DNA of 64,000 bases from Lamellibrachia columna (lineage: Eukaryota; Annelida; Polychaeta; Sabellida; Siboglinidae). The stretch covers positions 25,192,373 to 25,256,372 of the forward strand of contig OY759273.1 of the NCBI GenBank assembly GCA_963662155.1, read 5' to 3'. Every line of letters starts with the position of its first letter. Position 1 is the first letter of the stretch. Below, one piece after another: positions 35,193 through 64,000 of the stretch. A model generated the notes under the pieces. The model searched no databases and was not told the DNA's origin. It saw only the letters and a list, made by a program, of their open reading frames with translations. The position numbers and the translations under genes were made by a program.

Positions 35193-35285
35193 GTTCTAAG
35201 GCTGCAGTAATATTGCAGGAGGAACTGTTACTCAAGAATGTGCTGCAAGATGTCAGGAAACTCACCAGACCAGGGTTAGGGTTAG
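35193..35285 (+). CDS. Candidate exon (helical segment)
   Basis: Acceptor ttttattttcag, then SKAAVILQEELLLKNVLQDV, then RKLTRPG. A donor TTAG|GTTTTT at 35286 would leave phase 1 and fit the next exon. The donor is weak, and the GGGTTAGGGTTAGG run just before it is a low-complexity distraction. Confidence 0.4.
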
Positions 35286-35496
35286 GTTTTTTGCAGTCTT
35301 GTCAATAATTTTGCGACCAAACACACCAGCTTTGACAAAGCCTATATATGGTGACATGCTATGCTCTTCCAAAATTATATTTAATTAATTTATATTCGAC
35401 AAAAAAAAAATTCCATTTGTTTTAGAAGTACAATTTTCTTGAGAACATGTTAAAGTAAACGAAAATACTAATATTATGAAATGTATCTTTCTATAG

Positions 35497-35555
35497 GATA
35501 TGTTGCTAACATCTTCGACCATATTCTGAAAGGATACAGAGATGGGCCCCAATGA
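35497..35555 (+). CDS. Candidate terminal exon
   Basis: Acceptor tctttctatag, phase 1 in. Reads YVANIFDHILKGYRDGPQ and stops at TGA. With the preceding candidate exon it would form a short helical C-terminus. No nearby AATAAA seen. Confidence 0.4.
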
Positions 35556-38180
35556 CCACTGGTAGCGGTATCCTAGCTAATGATGGAGATGGTTCAGTTT
35601 CAGGCACAACTATTCACACTTATACTGCATGCACACAATACTTGTGGTGGGAAAAGCGCGTGTCACCTTCTCGTGGTTCCTACTGTGGATCACGACAGCA
35701 AACTGCTGTCGTGTGAACTAAGAACAGCGCATACTGACACTATTTTGTCAACTGTGGATATTGTGTTTGTTTTATAGTGGCTTGGTGGTCAGTGAAGTCA
35801 TCGGTTGCTGACTCGAGATGGTAGGTACACAGTTTTGTGTCAAAAGGGAAATGTGGTTGATACCAACTAAATATTAGACTGCCACATCATTCAGCTTGAC
35901 GTCTTAAATGATGGTGATATGCAGCCTGATTGTTATGAAGGAAACACATATTTGGCTCGGTTGCATTATTGACGTTTGCAGTCCGACCCATATTTGCTGT
36001 TGTGAACAATGATGTGCAGCAGGAACATTGTCATGTCTTCGGAATGGTCTACAACTGAGCCTCCTTTGCTGTCTCTGGTATTTCAAAAGGTACTTATTTG
36101 ACAGCCTAGACAATGTTGGTTAGTGCAACAAGGTAATGAACATAACAAGTTACACGCTTCCTCTCATTGTTATCTCATTTTTCTCCACTGGGATAGTAGT
36201 AGTTTTGTATGTTAGTATGCTGAATCAAACCCATAAGAATGTAGAATATTATATTACATAACATAGTAGCTGTCACATCATCATGGGACCACTACCTGAA
36301 TAAATGTATTCACATGGACAGTACGTTCTCGCATTTTATATTGCATATGTCCAAATTTGCTTCTTTCATAATTGTATACCTTGTACAGATATACATTGGG
36401 CTTTTAGAGTCATTCTTGCCAATAACTGTCTTAAGTTTTCACGTGTTGTGTTATAAACTGTTGAATAACAACAGCATATTATTTGGTAACAACTTTTTGT
36501 TTGTTTCACACATTATATTGGGAGTTTTTAGTTTTACAAAATCAGATAGCTTTAATATATGCAATTCACATTATAATCCATTTTGTATAATGGCAATAGT
36601 ATACATTGCTGACAATCCTTGCTAACTGCTTTTGTAGCAATGAAAATGATTATATTCCTTTCTTCTTTGCTTCCACATCTGAGCTAGCTCAGTTTCATTA
36701 TTACAAACACCCCTGGTCCGCAAGGATGGGCGGTCCTAGTAGAGCAATGATCAATTCGAATTGCTTGACCCTTAACAGCGTGGGAAGGTGGACACGTCGT
36801 CATGGTCATTATGTGGAGCGTCCCCGTTATATTATGTAATGAAAACGGGCAGTTGGGTCTTCATTGTGCGTTTTGAATTCCAAGTGTGCAGTTGTATTTT
36901 TTACGCTCCCATGGGCCCCGGCAGTTTTAAATATTCAAAGTTGATTCGGAGCTTCTAACGTGAGTGTTTCTTTGTAATTTCTGCATGAACTGCACCACGT
37001 GTTTGTCCAATGTATGCATGCATATTAAATATCCTGTCCTTTCGCGAATGGTTGTACTCTATGCATTTGTTAGTGCTAGCATGCAGAAACTTATGGATCG
37101 AGACAGTGTCATTTTTACATACCCCATGGGGGAGGTAGGGACATAACTGGATAGCTAAAGATATTCAGCCAAATCTATGAATATAATTTATACTGAAAGG
37201 CAACGTGTAATGATGTATATAAAGGATGAGCTGATGATAGGGTTATAAGATGGCGATATAAAATCTGCCTAATAGTCTTTCAATATTCAGCAGATAATTG
37301 TTCTTGTTATAATCAAGAATCTGGTTACCTATCTTGTTATGACAAGAAACTAGTTATTCCACAAAACATGTTTTGTGGTTTCCACCATATCCTTTCTACA
37401 CTTCCGTAGAGATCGTTTCCACTCCAGTTGCGTCATCAACACACAACCAGACACATCCTAGTAGTAGCAAACTTGAAGCATTTAAGCCAGCTGGACGTAT
37501 GCAGGTTGGGTTAAAATGCTAGACGTTTACCATATCATTTTTAAATTCGAAGTTAATAAAGACAGTGTGATAATTCAACGTGATGACTAGTTGAGTTCTT
37601 ATATGAGATTAAGAGATAAGTCAAATGCTTCCTTGTCCATCTGGAACATGTTGTTCGAGATGGCAATCTTGTTAAAAAAAATCTCTAATTACGGTTCCGA
37701 GTGTGCCTTCATAGTTGCCTTCAATCAAACTTGCTGCGTTCTTTTGTAATCGTCTTATCTTGTTTACGTGTAATGTGTATGGGATCCCAGAAGACTGATA
37801 CGTATGAGACATTAGGAATTATCAGATATCAATATGCTGTTACCATAACTGTTTCAGAACAATTGAACATATTTCGTCTGGTATTTAAATAAACCGCAAC
37901 GGCATACATAATGAAAGATTTATTAATTTGTCAATTCTTTCCAGTGTATTATAAAGAGCTGTCCCCGATATAAATTTGAATGACTAGAATTGCATTCATC
38001 TGGTGCCCTAGTTTTTGGGAAACATAATACCCTTTTTCAGTGTTTGGATCTAGTATTCAGGTACAAATGAATTGACGGAATGTGGAATTTGTGGTGGACC
38101 TATGGACATGACGTCACTGATCACGTGGATCGCCATATACAGGACCGTGTGTCAGAGGGTCTACGTGCCAGACCTGTTCT
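35556..38180. other. Unassigned AT-rich stretch
   Basis: Only short open frames (under about 105 codons) without splice, promoter or domain support. A short imperfect inverted repeat lies near 37305-37350 (TTGTTATAATCAAGAA / TTGTTATGACAAGAA). Confidence 0.4.
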
Positions 38181-38182
38181 AA

Positions 38183-38484
38183 TGTGATTACTTTGAAATT
38201 GACAGACATAGAGGAAGATCTAGATTACGACGTATTAACAACATCAGCGGTCACAGGGAGGAAAATAACACCAGTCTTAAATATTGGATTAAGAACGGAA
38301 CGATACAAGACACGCAGCAATGCAGCGTTAATGAATCGGACAAAGCGTTGACGTCGGATAAAGAAGAAGATGACGACGACGCCGAAAGAACCTCCAACGA
38401 TGGCAGTTATCGAAGTTGGCAGTTATACCGAATAAAACTCCACCTTACCTTAGATGTGTTCGCGTTTGTTATAAATATCTGCTA
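38183..38484 (+). other. Coding-like acidic open frame without ATG
   Basis: About 100 open codons follow a stop at 38180. They contain RLRRINNISGHREENNTSL and later SDKEEDDDDAERTSNDGSY. A second frame (ending at TGA near 38352) is also open behind an acceptor-like ttgaaattgacag. AATAAA occurs at about 38431. It may be a last exon or the degraded 5' part of the LINE that follows. Confidence 0.3.
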
Positions 38485-38825
38485 ATATGAAGGCCTTCAA
38501 CTTTGCATCCCTTCCCCAAAAGATAGGAGATACATCGGCAGCACCCAAATGTGTGAGCGGCGTGACTTATACGCGATCACGTTTTTCAGTGTTGGGATCC
38601 TGCTAATATCTTTCGCATGTTCGTCGACGCAACATGGCAACTCTGATCATAGATATGATAAGCTGTAAGGAAATAACATACAATGTAATAAAATAATGTG
38701 TCAACTGGAGGTCTTCATGTGTGTTGATGTCATGTTGCTGTGAATTACGCTCGCAATTTTGACTGCAATTTTGGAACACTGACTACGTTGCACTCAGAAG
38801 TGAAAAAGAGTCTGTTTGTGTATAT

Positions 38826-39416
38826 ATGACAACGTGTGGTAAAAATCAGCAGGTGGAAGAACTGGTGGCGACGTATAATAACAACTTAACGATGTGTCTC
38901 GATAAACACGCTCCGTGGCGCCGTGTATGCACTCGAAACAACATTCCCCACCCGTGGTACGATGCGGATATAGCAGATGCCCGCGAAAGAAGACGCAAAA
39001 TAGACAATCTGTGGAGGAGGACCAAGCTAGAGGTACATCGTCAGTTGTATGTTAATTCACGTGATGAGTGTTATGCCTTGATAATTCAAAGAAAAATGGG
39101 ATATTTCCAAGAATGTTTAGAAATCGCTGACAACAAAAGTATGTTTCGCATTCTGCGATCGCTTGAAGTCCATCAAATGCAACTTCCCGAATTCAATTCA
39201 ACGAAGGAAAGTTGTGATGCATTTTCACGTTACTTCCAAGAGAAGATTGAGAAGCTGCTTAATAGTTTGCATTGCCACACTGCCGTAGATCATCCAGTGG
39301 ACGAGACGCCTTGTTTTAGTGACTCTCTCGAAGTGTTCGAGCCTACTAATACAGCCGAGATAGCGTCTATTCTCGCCAACACAAATAAGACGTACGCGCT
39401 AACCATTAACAACTGA
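38826..39416 (+). pseudogene. LINE ORF2 linker between endonuclease and RT
   Basis: A 196-codon frame with features of the linker: LDKHAPWRRVCTRN, HPWYDADIADARERRRKID, WRRTKLEVHRQLYVNSRDE. It ends in a frameshift at TYALTINN, just where the RT domain begins. Confidence 0.8.
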
Positions 39417-40173
39417 AGGATAACATAGACTCTATTGCGCCTATCGTCACATGCATTACAAATGCCTCTCTAGTGAATGCAGTTATGCCTGCGCTGCTTA
39501 AGCAGGCAATTGTTCGGCCATTGCTAAAAAAAACCATCACTCGATAAGGACTCACTGAACAACTACCGTCCAGTTATAGCAATCTAAGTCATCTATCCAA
39601 AGTCATCGAGAAAGTTATTGCCCGAAGGATCATCTGTCATATTTCCGATCAGCGAATGCAAGATTGTTTCCAATCAGCATACCGGAAAAATCATTAAAAT
39701 GAAACCGAATTGTTATGTGTTACAAATGCCATGAAAGTCGCGATGGATAACAGACAAGGTACAGCACTTGTGCTCATCGACTTTAGTGCCGCCTTTGATA
39801 CAATCAACCACAAGATAATGATTCAGCGGCTTCGCTTGCGCTATGGTATCGTGGGCAAGGCGGTTGGCTGGTTGCAATATTATCTGCAGAATAGGACTCA
39901 GCGAGTAGCCATTCGTAATGCGTCATCGAACACATGTTTGACACCGGGTGTCCCGCAGGGTTCGGTGCTTGGACCATTGCTATTCTCGCTGTACGTCCAA
40001 CCCATCGGCGATATAATCAGAGCGCAAGGACTTTCGTTTCATCATTACGCGGATGATCTGCAATTGTACTGTCACTTTGACCTAACCGCGACAGCTTTGG
40101 CTACTACGCTGCGACGTATGGAAGACTGTTTGGATGTTGTGAAACAGTGGATAACATCAAACTGCCTGTGCAT
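39417..40173 (+). pseudogene. LINE reverse transcriptase palm domain
   Basis: After a frameshifted start (ALLKQAIVRPLLKK, FQSAYRKNH stop), an intact 160-codon frame (39710-40192) shows the RT blocks: LIDFSAAFDTINHKI, TPGVPQGSVLGPLLFSLY and HHYADDLQLY with catalytic YADD intact. Interrupted at WITSNCLCM by the next feature. Confidence 0.88.
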
Positions 40174-40872
40174 GAAGACACCTTTTGATTGAAAATCAAA
40201 CGGCGTTTATGTGAGCAATGCGGCTAGGTTCCTATTTTTAAATAACCCTCTAGGCCGACTAAAACACGTGACCATTTAATCCAATCTTACGATCGGCCTC
40301 GTTTTCAATATTTTCAAGAGTCGAAGGTAAACATTTCACCCTCTTCAAAAAACTTTTTTACCACCCTCCTACCCCATCTGCACCTGTTTAATCCGATTTC
40401 TAAGTGGGTCGCTTTACTGACTGGCTGTTATGGGAGGTTAAAAATAATGTCTGCATACTTGTCAGATGTGTGGATCTATTGTCATAATTCATAATTCGTA
40501 CTTTATAGTTAAATAAACAGTGATTTATTATTGCTATCGTAATCATCATCAGGGGTTTTAGGGCGAGGTCAGGTACTGACGCTGTCCCCTTTTTTGTAGG
40601 TAATGTGTACACAAGGTTTTTACCCTTGTTGTTTGTAGAATGGTGGGGTCCTCCACCTGCGTGTGGTCGGTTCCCCCACGTTTGCTGTTAGTTGGTGAAT
40701 TTTCAATTACCTAGATTTGATGATTTCGTTTTATATTATGTATGCATATTGTATTCTTACATAATCAGTTGGCTTACTATAAAAGCTCGTATACAAACAT
40801 ACATCTGACTTGTACTTTTGTCTTCAGCAAACTAGCCACGATTCCGAGTCAATAGCATTAGCAAGTAGCATT
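40174..40872. mobile_element. ~700-bp insertion in the LINE, solo-LTR-like
   Basis: Splits the RT frame between CLCM and NDNKTEY, which are contiguous in relatives. It contains AATAAA-like ATAAACAG near 40512 and a TATAAAA (40778-40784) followed by a pyrimidine-rich start-like region. No internal coding. TG...CA ends can be placed (TGAAGACACC ... GTTCCACA), but a clean target-site duplication is not seen. Edges are uncertain by about 10 bases. Confidence 0.5.
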
Positions 40873-40879
40873 GTTCCAC

Positions 40880-41491
40880 ATAAATGACAATAAAACGGAA
40901 TATCTCCCTGTGGTACCCAGGACTGCAGCTGCGTTCGTTGACAGCAGTGTAAAACGCGTAGGTGATGTCACAATTATTGCGTCACGATCTGTTCGTAGCC
41001 TTGGTGTCGTCATGGATCGACACCTTGATCTTAAGAAGCAAGTGTCAAGCATCGCCAGTGTGTGTTCGTTCCATCTCCGCCGCATTAACCGGATGAGCCG
41101 TTATCTTCCAATGACAACAAAGGAACGTGTCTTCAATGCCATTATTACGTCACGGCTTGACTACTGCAATTCTCTTCTGTATGGTACTTGTGTTATCAAC
41201 ATTGCTCGCCTGCAGAGGATGCACAATACGGCTGCGAGTTTAATCTTACGCCGGCCACGAAGCGATAGCGCCACGCCTCTTTTGTGCATTCTCCACTGGC
41301 TCCCTGTAGCGCGCAGAATCGAGTTTAAGCTCTTAGTGTTTACATATAGAGCTGTGCATTGTGATGCGCCGAAATACCTATGTGATCTCGTATGCCCGTA
41401 TACACCAACAAGAGTCTTGCGCTCTGCCAACAATAACATGTTAACTGTTCAGCGGACTCACGTCAAAGCTGGAGACTGTTCGTTTACATAT
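40880..41491 (+). pseudogene. LINE RT thumb and C-terminal region
   Basis: Open from NDNKTEYLPV through SRLDYCNSLLYG, LQRMHNTAASLILRR, LHWLPVARRIEFKLLVFTYR and on to VQRTHVKAGDCSF. These are the usual C-terminal motifs of CR1/jockey LINEs. The frame runs on into the (TG)n tract, so the real C-terminus has been lost. Confidence 0.85.
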
Positions 41492-41500
41492 ATATATATT

Positions 41501-42480
<980 letters not shown>

Positions 42481-42498
42481 CTGTATTTTCATTTTATA

Positions 42499-42505
42499 TA
42501 TAATA

Positions 42506-42579
<74 letters not shown>
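42499..42579. repeat. (AT)n microsatellite
   Basis: About 80 bp of AT dinucleotides, broken once by ATACAT, 20 bp after the TG tract. Confidence 0.95.
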
Positions 42580-42582
<3 letters not shown>

Positions 42583-42906
42583 CATTTTAATTTTCTGTCT
42601 CAATCCTAGTGAGCTGTAACTATAAAAAAAAATTAGAATAGTTATTTAATTACTGTATTTATTTTTCTACTTTTTCTATATTTATTTATTTTTATTACGT
42701 TTTAGTATTATGCATTAAAAAAATTAACTTATATATTTATATACGCCTAATATTCTATGTGTTAATTACATAGCATACACATATATTTTATTCATTTAAA
42801 CTAGCTGTATACTGATTGTAGAAATATGTACCTGTTGTAAAGCGCCACAAACAATATAACATTGGATATGGCGCTATATGAAATCAAATGTATTATTATT
42901 ATTACA

Positions 42907-44464
42907 ATATATCATACAAATATGTATTTGTTATATGCAGATCTGTGAGCACTGTATACACCATATATCAATGAAGTTGATAGTAATAAATGCTGAAAAG
43001 ATTATTAGTAACCCCGCAATATTGGGTTATGAAACTGGCTTCAAATAGCTACAGTAGTCATTACATTTTGATAGTGAATTGTTCAAAAATATTGTTAGTA
43101 TAGTTTCAAACGTCCAAATTAGTATTATCGACCATAACACTTCATCATCAAAGACATCGACTAATTATTGTGACCCTTGTCATCCTTCTATATAGTATAA
43201 CATGTTGTAATAATAACCATAATCTAAAAATTACTGGTAACGTTGAATATAACTTCTTGGAAAGTCCACAAAGCAGCAATGTTTGATGCTGTGCCTCCGA
43301 ACCAATTTAGTGCTGTTTTGTAGGATCAGATTTCTGGAAACCCCAAACAAAGAAAATCCTGTGCATGACAAAGAGCGCGCACAAAGACTTCCAGTCGGGC
43401 AGGACAAGGAAGCACAGGTGTGTTCTTAATATATATAAACGTATAGACCAAATAAATAGCCAAATAATAGTACAGTGTGAAAAAGTCACTAGTATATTTG
43501 TCTTTTTTAGCGCCGAAGCAATTTTTTTACTCGATGTGAAGCCAAGGCGTCCCTAGAAAACTATGCGGATCTCCGTGTATTTTTTTTTCTGCCGAATATG
43601 CACAAACTTTGTGCACATTCGCGTCACCGCATATATAGTAACCGCATTTTATATTTATTTACGGTCGGTTTACGCGGTGATAATGGCGTTTTAACTAATA
43701 ATATACCATGTCAAGCTCCCGGGAACTAAGGATTCAGGGAAATCTAACGGTCTAACGCTTCTGGATCAAAATCTAGGATCTTCAGAAATACGTGATCCCG
43801 CTAAATTCACGACTGTCGTTCCAAAGGATGAAAACTTAGCCGTCAGAGGGAGCCACATGCAGCTCCAGTTGGGAGGCGGTGATTTTAGCGCGAGCGGTAA
43901 ACCTCAGCGTGGATGATTCATTAGCGCTGTAACGAAAAATCATTCTTTTGGCGTGACAGCCGCTCGAGTTTGACAGATGATTATTGACTTTTATGAACTA
44001 CGGTTATTTGTTAGTTAACAATGTTGACAACACTTTATGGTCGCTGAGCATTGATGGATGCTTCAACGAACGAAGCACTTTCCTTCGTTGGGTAGGCCAC
44101 AGTTCACATAAAATGTTTCAAAATGTTGTTATATCGTTAACGACTAATTATCGCCCACCTGTTCACGTCTAGTTTGCAATATTCGACAACGTTCTGTTAA
44201 CTGATTAGTCTGTATATTGTGGTTACTACAATTGTGTGGTGTTTCGAGGTCTCGTTCAGCTAGTCAGCCTTTTGCAGAACATTATCACCAAGCCGAACTG
44301 TATATGCTAGGGCTAGGCCAGGGACGACACGTCGTGTCGTTCTACTTACAGAACTGTCAGAAGGATTACTATTAATGTTAATGTTAATACTTAAGTCTTT
44401 ACATTGACACTAGTTCTGATGTAGGCCTATATACGTTGCCACGGACACTAGGGGGTCTAAGCCC
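42907..44464. other. Unassigned stretch
   Basis: AT-rich to about 43.5 kb, then more CpG-rich. No gene, repeat or RNA recognised. Small imperfect palindromes occur, such as TGCACAAACTTTGTGCA near 43600. Confidence 0.4.
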
Positions 44465-44936
44465 CCCTCCATATATATATATATCTACATATGTGATGCG
44501 CCACGCCAAAACCAGGCGCTTCTCGCTAAATTTTGTTCGGCGCAGGAGCCTAAAATGCATGGTGCCCGTTCGAATTGTCGAAAATCGGTTAACGACGGAA
44601 TCGAACAACGAAATTATCCAGCTTTCCATAAATCCATTTATATAAGCAGAAATATTGTTCAAACTAGTAATATTTAGCACTTTATTGAGGCCCCTGATTA
44701 ACGTCGCGGTTGAGAAGTCTGAAACAAAGCCATGTTTACGCGCTTTTGATCGACTATCTTCGCTCGCTTACAAGTGGGAAACCCCACATGTTATACATGG
44801 CTGGAAAGCTTATGACGTCAACTACACGTGTGATTGGGAATCTCTTACTCTAGACCAATAGAACAGCTCCTATTATACATACTTTATCCAGCAACAAAGT
44901 GCTGTTGTTGCTATGGAAGTTGCGAAACGCTCGCTG

Positions 44937-44966
44937 ATTGGGTGAAAACGTAAGCGCGCATGCGCA
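44937..44966 (+). promoter_or_regulatory. CCAAT + NRF1 promoter elements
   Basis: ATTGGG (inverted CCAAT, 44938-44943) lies 12 bases before GCGCATGCGCA (44956-44966), an NRF1-type palindrome, and about 80 bases upstream of the ATG at 45039. The local sequence is CpG-rich. Confidence 0.5.
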
Positions 44967-45038
44967 GTCGGCTTGTTTACGCATTCCTTTTGTCTTTGTT
45001 CGCCAGTTTCGCCTGCCGTTTTCGTCTTCGATTCTTTA

Positions 45039-45266
45039 ATGAATTGCACTATGGCATCGAAAGAAGCTTATTTAACTACCGAGTTGGATCGTGCGAGGGG
45101 GTGCAATCTCGAGGACAGCAAATTAGCTGCAGTGATTGAAGATTACTTCGAAGGCCGCGTCGAGCCCGTGAAAGTCGCCTCGGCAGGGGCAGGGGAAGAC
45201 AACATTGAGCCTGCACTGGTTGGCTCAGCGCCAGCGGGAGCGGACTTTCCAAATTGGGGAAACTGA
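45039..45266 (+). CDS. Hypothetical 75-codon protein
   Basis: ATG at 45039, with a second in-frame ATG at 45051 (CACTATGGC, a good context). The peptide has MASKEAYLTTELDRARGC, then KLAAVIEDYFEGRVEPVKV, and ends FPNWGN. Its codons are GC-rich compared with the surroundings. The IEDYF-type motif recalls short N-terminal segments of uncharacterised invertebrate proteins, but no domain is assigned. It lies inside the inverted-repeat segment, so it may be element cargo. AATAAA at about 45409. Confidence 0.45.
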   Translation: MNCTMASKEAYLTTELDRARGCNLEDSKLAAVIEDYFEGRVEPVKVASAGAGEDNIEPALVGSAPAGADFPNWGN

Positions 45267-45743
45267 CGTTGTGTAGTGTTATTATATATGTAATGTGTAA
45301 ATAATGTTTCATTTTAAGATATTTCAGGGATTTACTTTAGGGGTTCGGCACCCAGTGCTCGCGGTAGTCTCCGGGAATACCAAACCTGGTAGTAAATGAG
45401 GTGGCATTCAATAAATAATAGGTTTTTCCACTTTATACTTCTGCATCTAATTTATACACACCTACTGGAGGAACATACAAAATTTCATTCCATTTGGAGC
45501 ATTATAAGTGCATGGTTGCTATGGGAGAAGCAATTTTTCAATGCAGTTTTTAAAGCTGATTTTCTCAAAACTATTATTCCAAGAACGTGTACACTAAAAG
45601 TGTAATATCTTGGCCCATGAGTAAGGTACACTCTTCATGTTGGTGTCATTTTAAAACTGTGTATCTCTTCTATTCGAATCTGTAATAAAATCGTTTTGTA
45701 AAATTGTCGAGAAAAGCCTGGTTTTGGCGTGTGGCATCACATA

Positions 45744-45779
45744 TACATATATATGTATATATATATATATATATATATA
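45744..45779. repeat. (AT)n tract
   Basis: TATATG then AT dinucleotides, forming the outer edge of the right inverted repeat. Confidence 0.85.
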
Positions 45780-45889
45780 ATTTAGCGTATAACATTTCCC
45801 AGTTGCAATAATCAAGTCGCAAATAGTAAGGTTGGTCAAATTAGCGAAAATAACACAAGTAGTATTAAACAAGGTCCACGCCCTCAGAG

Positions 45890-46200
45890 TCCATTTCCCA
45901 GTTAGAATACAATAGTCACTTCAGCCCACGGAGCCCGCTGGCATCGTTTGTATACACGGTTGATTCGGCCCATGTGAGCAAGAACATCACCAGTTGCGAA
46001 AATGGCTGGTTCGGCCTTGGTATGGGCCGAAACATCCGACACCCCCGTGAAGCAGCCGAGTCTGAGACATGGAGTTATCTGAGGACTTATTGTCGTCCCG
46101 GACCCTCCTGCAGTGAATTGTCATTCCAGCTGCTCTTGATTTGTTTTAGTATTCCCTCTTCCATAGTTGGTATTGCTTTCTCGGAGGCTCTGCCATAGGG
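45890..46200 (+). promoter_or_regulatory. Probable ATR promoter and non-coding first exon
   Basis: GC- and CpG-richer than its surroundings, about 1 kb upstream of the ATR start codon. Two ATGs (46002 and 46069) open short frames, but neither joins the first clear ATR exon in frame. The start at 47112 gives an N-terminus of the expected length, so the first exon is best taken as untranslated. Confidence 0.4.
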
Positions 46201-47106
46201 CTCGGAATCTACCTGAATGTATCAGTCACAATGATAATGCGCCAACTGCTAGGTTGGAATGCCACACTGATGGTTGGAATGCCCCTCTTTGGTGGTATCA
46301 AATTGCAATGTATTAGAATATAATACCGTCTCAACCAGGTTTATTTGTGATAATATTGGTGTTCTTTTTATGAAACGTCTGTGTGACTTATGAAGTTATG
46401 CTTTTTTTATATCACTCATGGCCAGAGCACCCCAATGCCATGGCATAGAGGGTAATCGTGCCAGGTCATTCATCTGATTAGCTCTAGATGGCATAGTATC
46501 CAAGTAAATTAATAATTAATTTGTACTTAAAATATTAGTCGCAAACATACCAGTGTAACAGTCAAACATGTGCATACAAATACTTATATTACACCAAAAC
46601 AATAATTATTTTGGTGTAACATATTTATATACACAGTTGTTTAATTATTTAAATCAGTGGGACACCAGGGTTGGAACACTCAGGTAGTGGGGCATTCTGA
46701 CCATGATTCCTTATGGAGGATACATAACTTCAACATGTCAAAAAATATTCGACCTTGTTTCTTGATCTTGGTACGTAATGGTAATCTCAGCCATGGCCTA
46801 TGTTGAACCATTTTTAGGAAATTAAGTTATTGCAAAGTGTTAGTCATCACTCGAAAGGTCTATTATTAAGATACATTATGGTAAATTGCTGATTCAGTTA
46901 TAATTAGTTCATTATGGTTGTAGTTTTATGGCTATATGTTAATTATTATTCACGTTAGAGCACTTTAAATACAACACCTAAATAAAATTCCTCAAAATAA
47001 TTCTTCCGTTGTACATTTTAATTTTATTGTAAGAAGGCTGGAAGAATTCCTACTCCAATGGGTGCTTACAGTTACATAATTCCATAAAACAAATTATGTT
47101 TTGCAG
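46201..47106. other. Probable ATR first intron
   Basis: AT-rich, no feature recognised. Short inverted ACACCAAAACAATAATTATTTTGGTGT palindrome around 46593-46620. Confidence 0.4.
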
Positions 47107-47111
47107 ACAAG

Positions 47112-63491
<16,380 letters not shown>

Positions 63492-64000
63492 GTACGTTAC
63501 TAATCAGTGTTACTTTCCCTTAGAGGGTCAACACACGTTTGATATTAAATACAGTTGGTTTCATCAGCAGTTTCATGCAGCACAATCCCATCATATGTCA
63601 ATGCATTTTTAAAAAAACCATTGTTTATTTTCCGATCGTAGTTAATAAGAGTGCTAACTTCGAGCACATGTTTTGCGTTATGATGGCTGAATACAAAGAG
63701 GGGCATTTTCATGGGTATCCACAGTTCGGTGTATTTAAAAGTTTCATGTAAGGGGAGGGGGGTCTAAGTTTATTACATTTCGATTTAGTTTCAACCATCG
63801 TTAGTTTGAGTGGACACCTTATTTACATTTTTTTCAGAGGATAAAAATAAGTGTTTTGTTTTATGAATGTAATTAGTTTTTCTTTAAATACTAAGCTTCT
63901 GCCAGCCTACAAAAAAGTGACATACTTTGTGATTTACAATCTGATTATTGTTTAAGGGATACAAGTTTATATGTTGTACATTTAAAATGTTTTTAACTTC

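Larger units (their letters stand above)
44470..45780. mobile_element. ~1.3-kb inverted-repeat-bounded segment
   Basis: 44487-44527 (GTGATGCGCCACGCCAAAAC core) matches the reverse complement of 45707-45747 (GTGATGCCACACGCCAAAAC core) over about 40 bp. The match continues weakly inward, and both ends are flanked outside by (AT)n. The interior is CpG-rich and carries a promoter and a short ORF. The arrangement resembles a non-autonomous DNA transposon. No transposase and no clear target duplication are seen. Confidence 0.5.

Noticed and set aside
35273..35287. GGGTTAGGGTTAGG as an internal telomeric repeat
   Set aside because: Only two TTAGGG units; expected by chance in AT-rich DNA.
46069..46112. 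Coding first exon of ATR (MELSEDLLSSRTLLQ)
   Set aside because: Its donor phase does not fit the exon at 47107, and the ATG at 47112 already gives an N-terminus of the expected length.

Overview
The window looks like nuclear DNA of an animal, most likely a marine invertebrate. It has spliced genes with GT-AG introns of several hundred bases to a few kilobases. It also carries decayed CR1/jockey-like LINEs, tRNA-derived SINEs, long (TG)n/(AC)n/(AT)n tracts and many minisatellites. The lineage cannot be fixed from the sequence alone.

Left part (1-28.9 kb). A block of about 19.6 kb is tandemly duplicated. Bases 1-6544 recur at 19646-26140. They hold small in-phase exons of an unrecognised gene (gene X), a 64-bp tandem repeat (7 units in copy 1, 6 in copy 2), a dead LINE, an NRF1/YY1-type promoter and a compact GC-rich ORF with an AATAAA signal. 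After each copy comes an array of ~1.83-kb units (6553-18801: seven units; 26149-28892: one and a half). Each unit carries, on the minus strand, the RT-to-C-terminus half of a LINE whose YADD motif reads YAND or is deleted. The large array has a higher-order period of three units (5476 bp).

Middle (28.9-46 kb). A 290-bp direct repeat pair leads into a truncated LINE. Further exons of gene X or a second unrecognised gene follow (32.1-35.6 kb), with a 27-bp minisatellite and a tRNA-derived SINE between them. A CR1/L2-like LINE (38.8-42.9 kb) is split by a ~700-bp solo-LTR-like insertion and a ~1-kb (TG)n tract. A ~1.3-kb segment bounded by inverted repeats holds a short ORF with its own CpG-rich promoter.

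Right part (46-64 kb). This is the 5' quarter of an ATR checkpoint-kinase gene on the plus strand. Thirteen coding exons (47112-63491) join without a frame break, and the gene runs off the right edge. Its introns hold minisatellites, a dispersed repeat pair, SINE/LINE ends and one striking gene.

That gene lies on the opposite strand in the intron between ATR coding exons 8 and 9. It is an intronless ~99-codon gene (55684-55983) with a TATA box about 72 bases upstream of the start codon. Its 3' end has a perfect replication-dependent histone-type stem-loop followed by a purine-rich downstream element. The encoded protein does not look like a core or linker histone. This is the best candidate for something undescribed.
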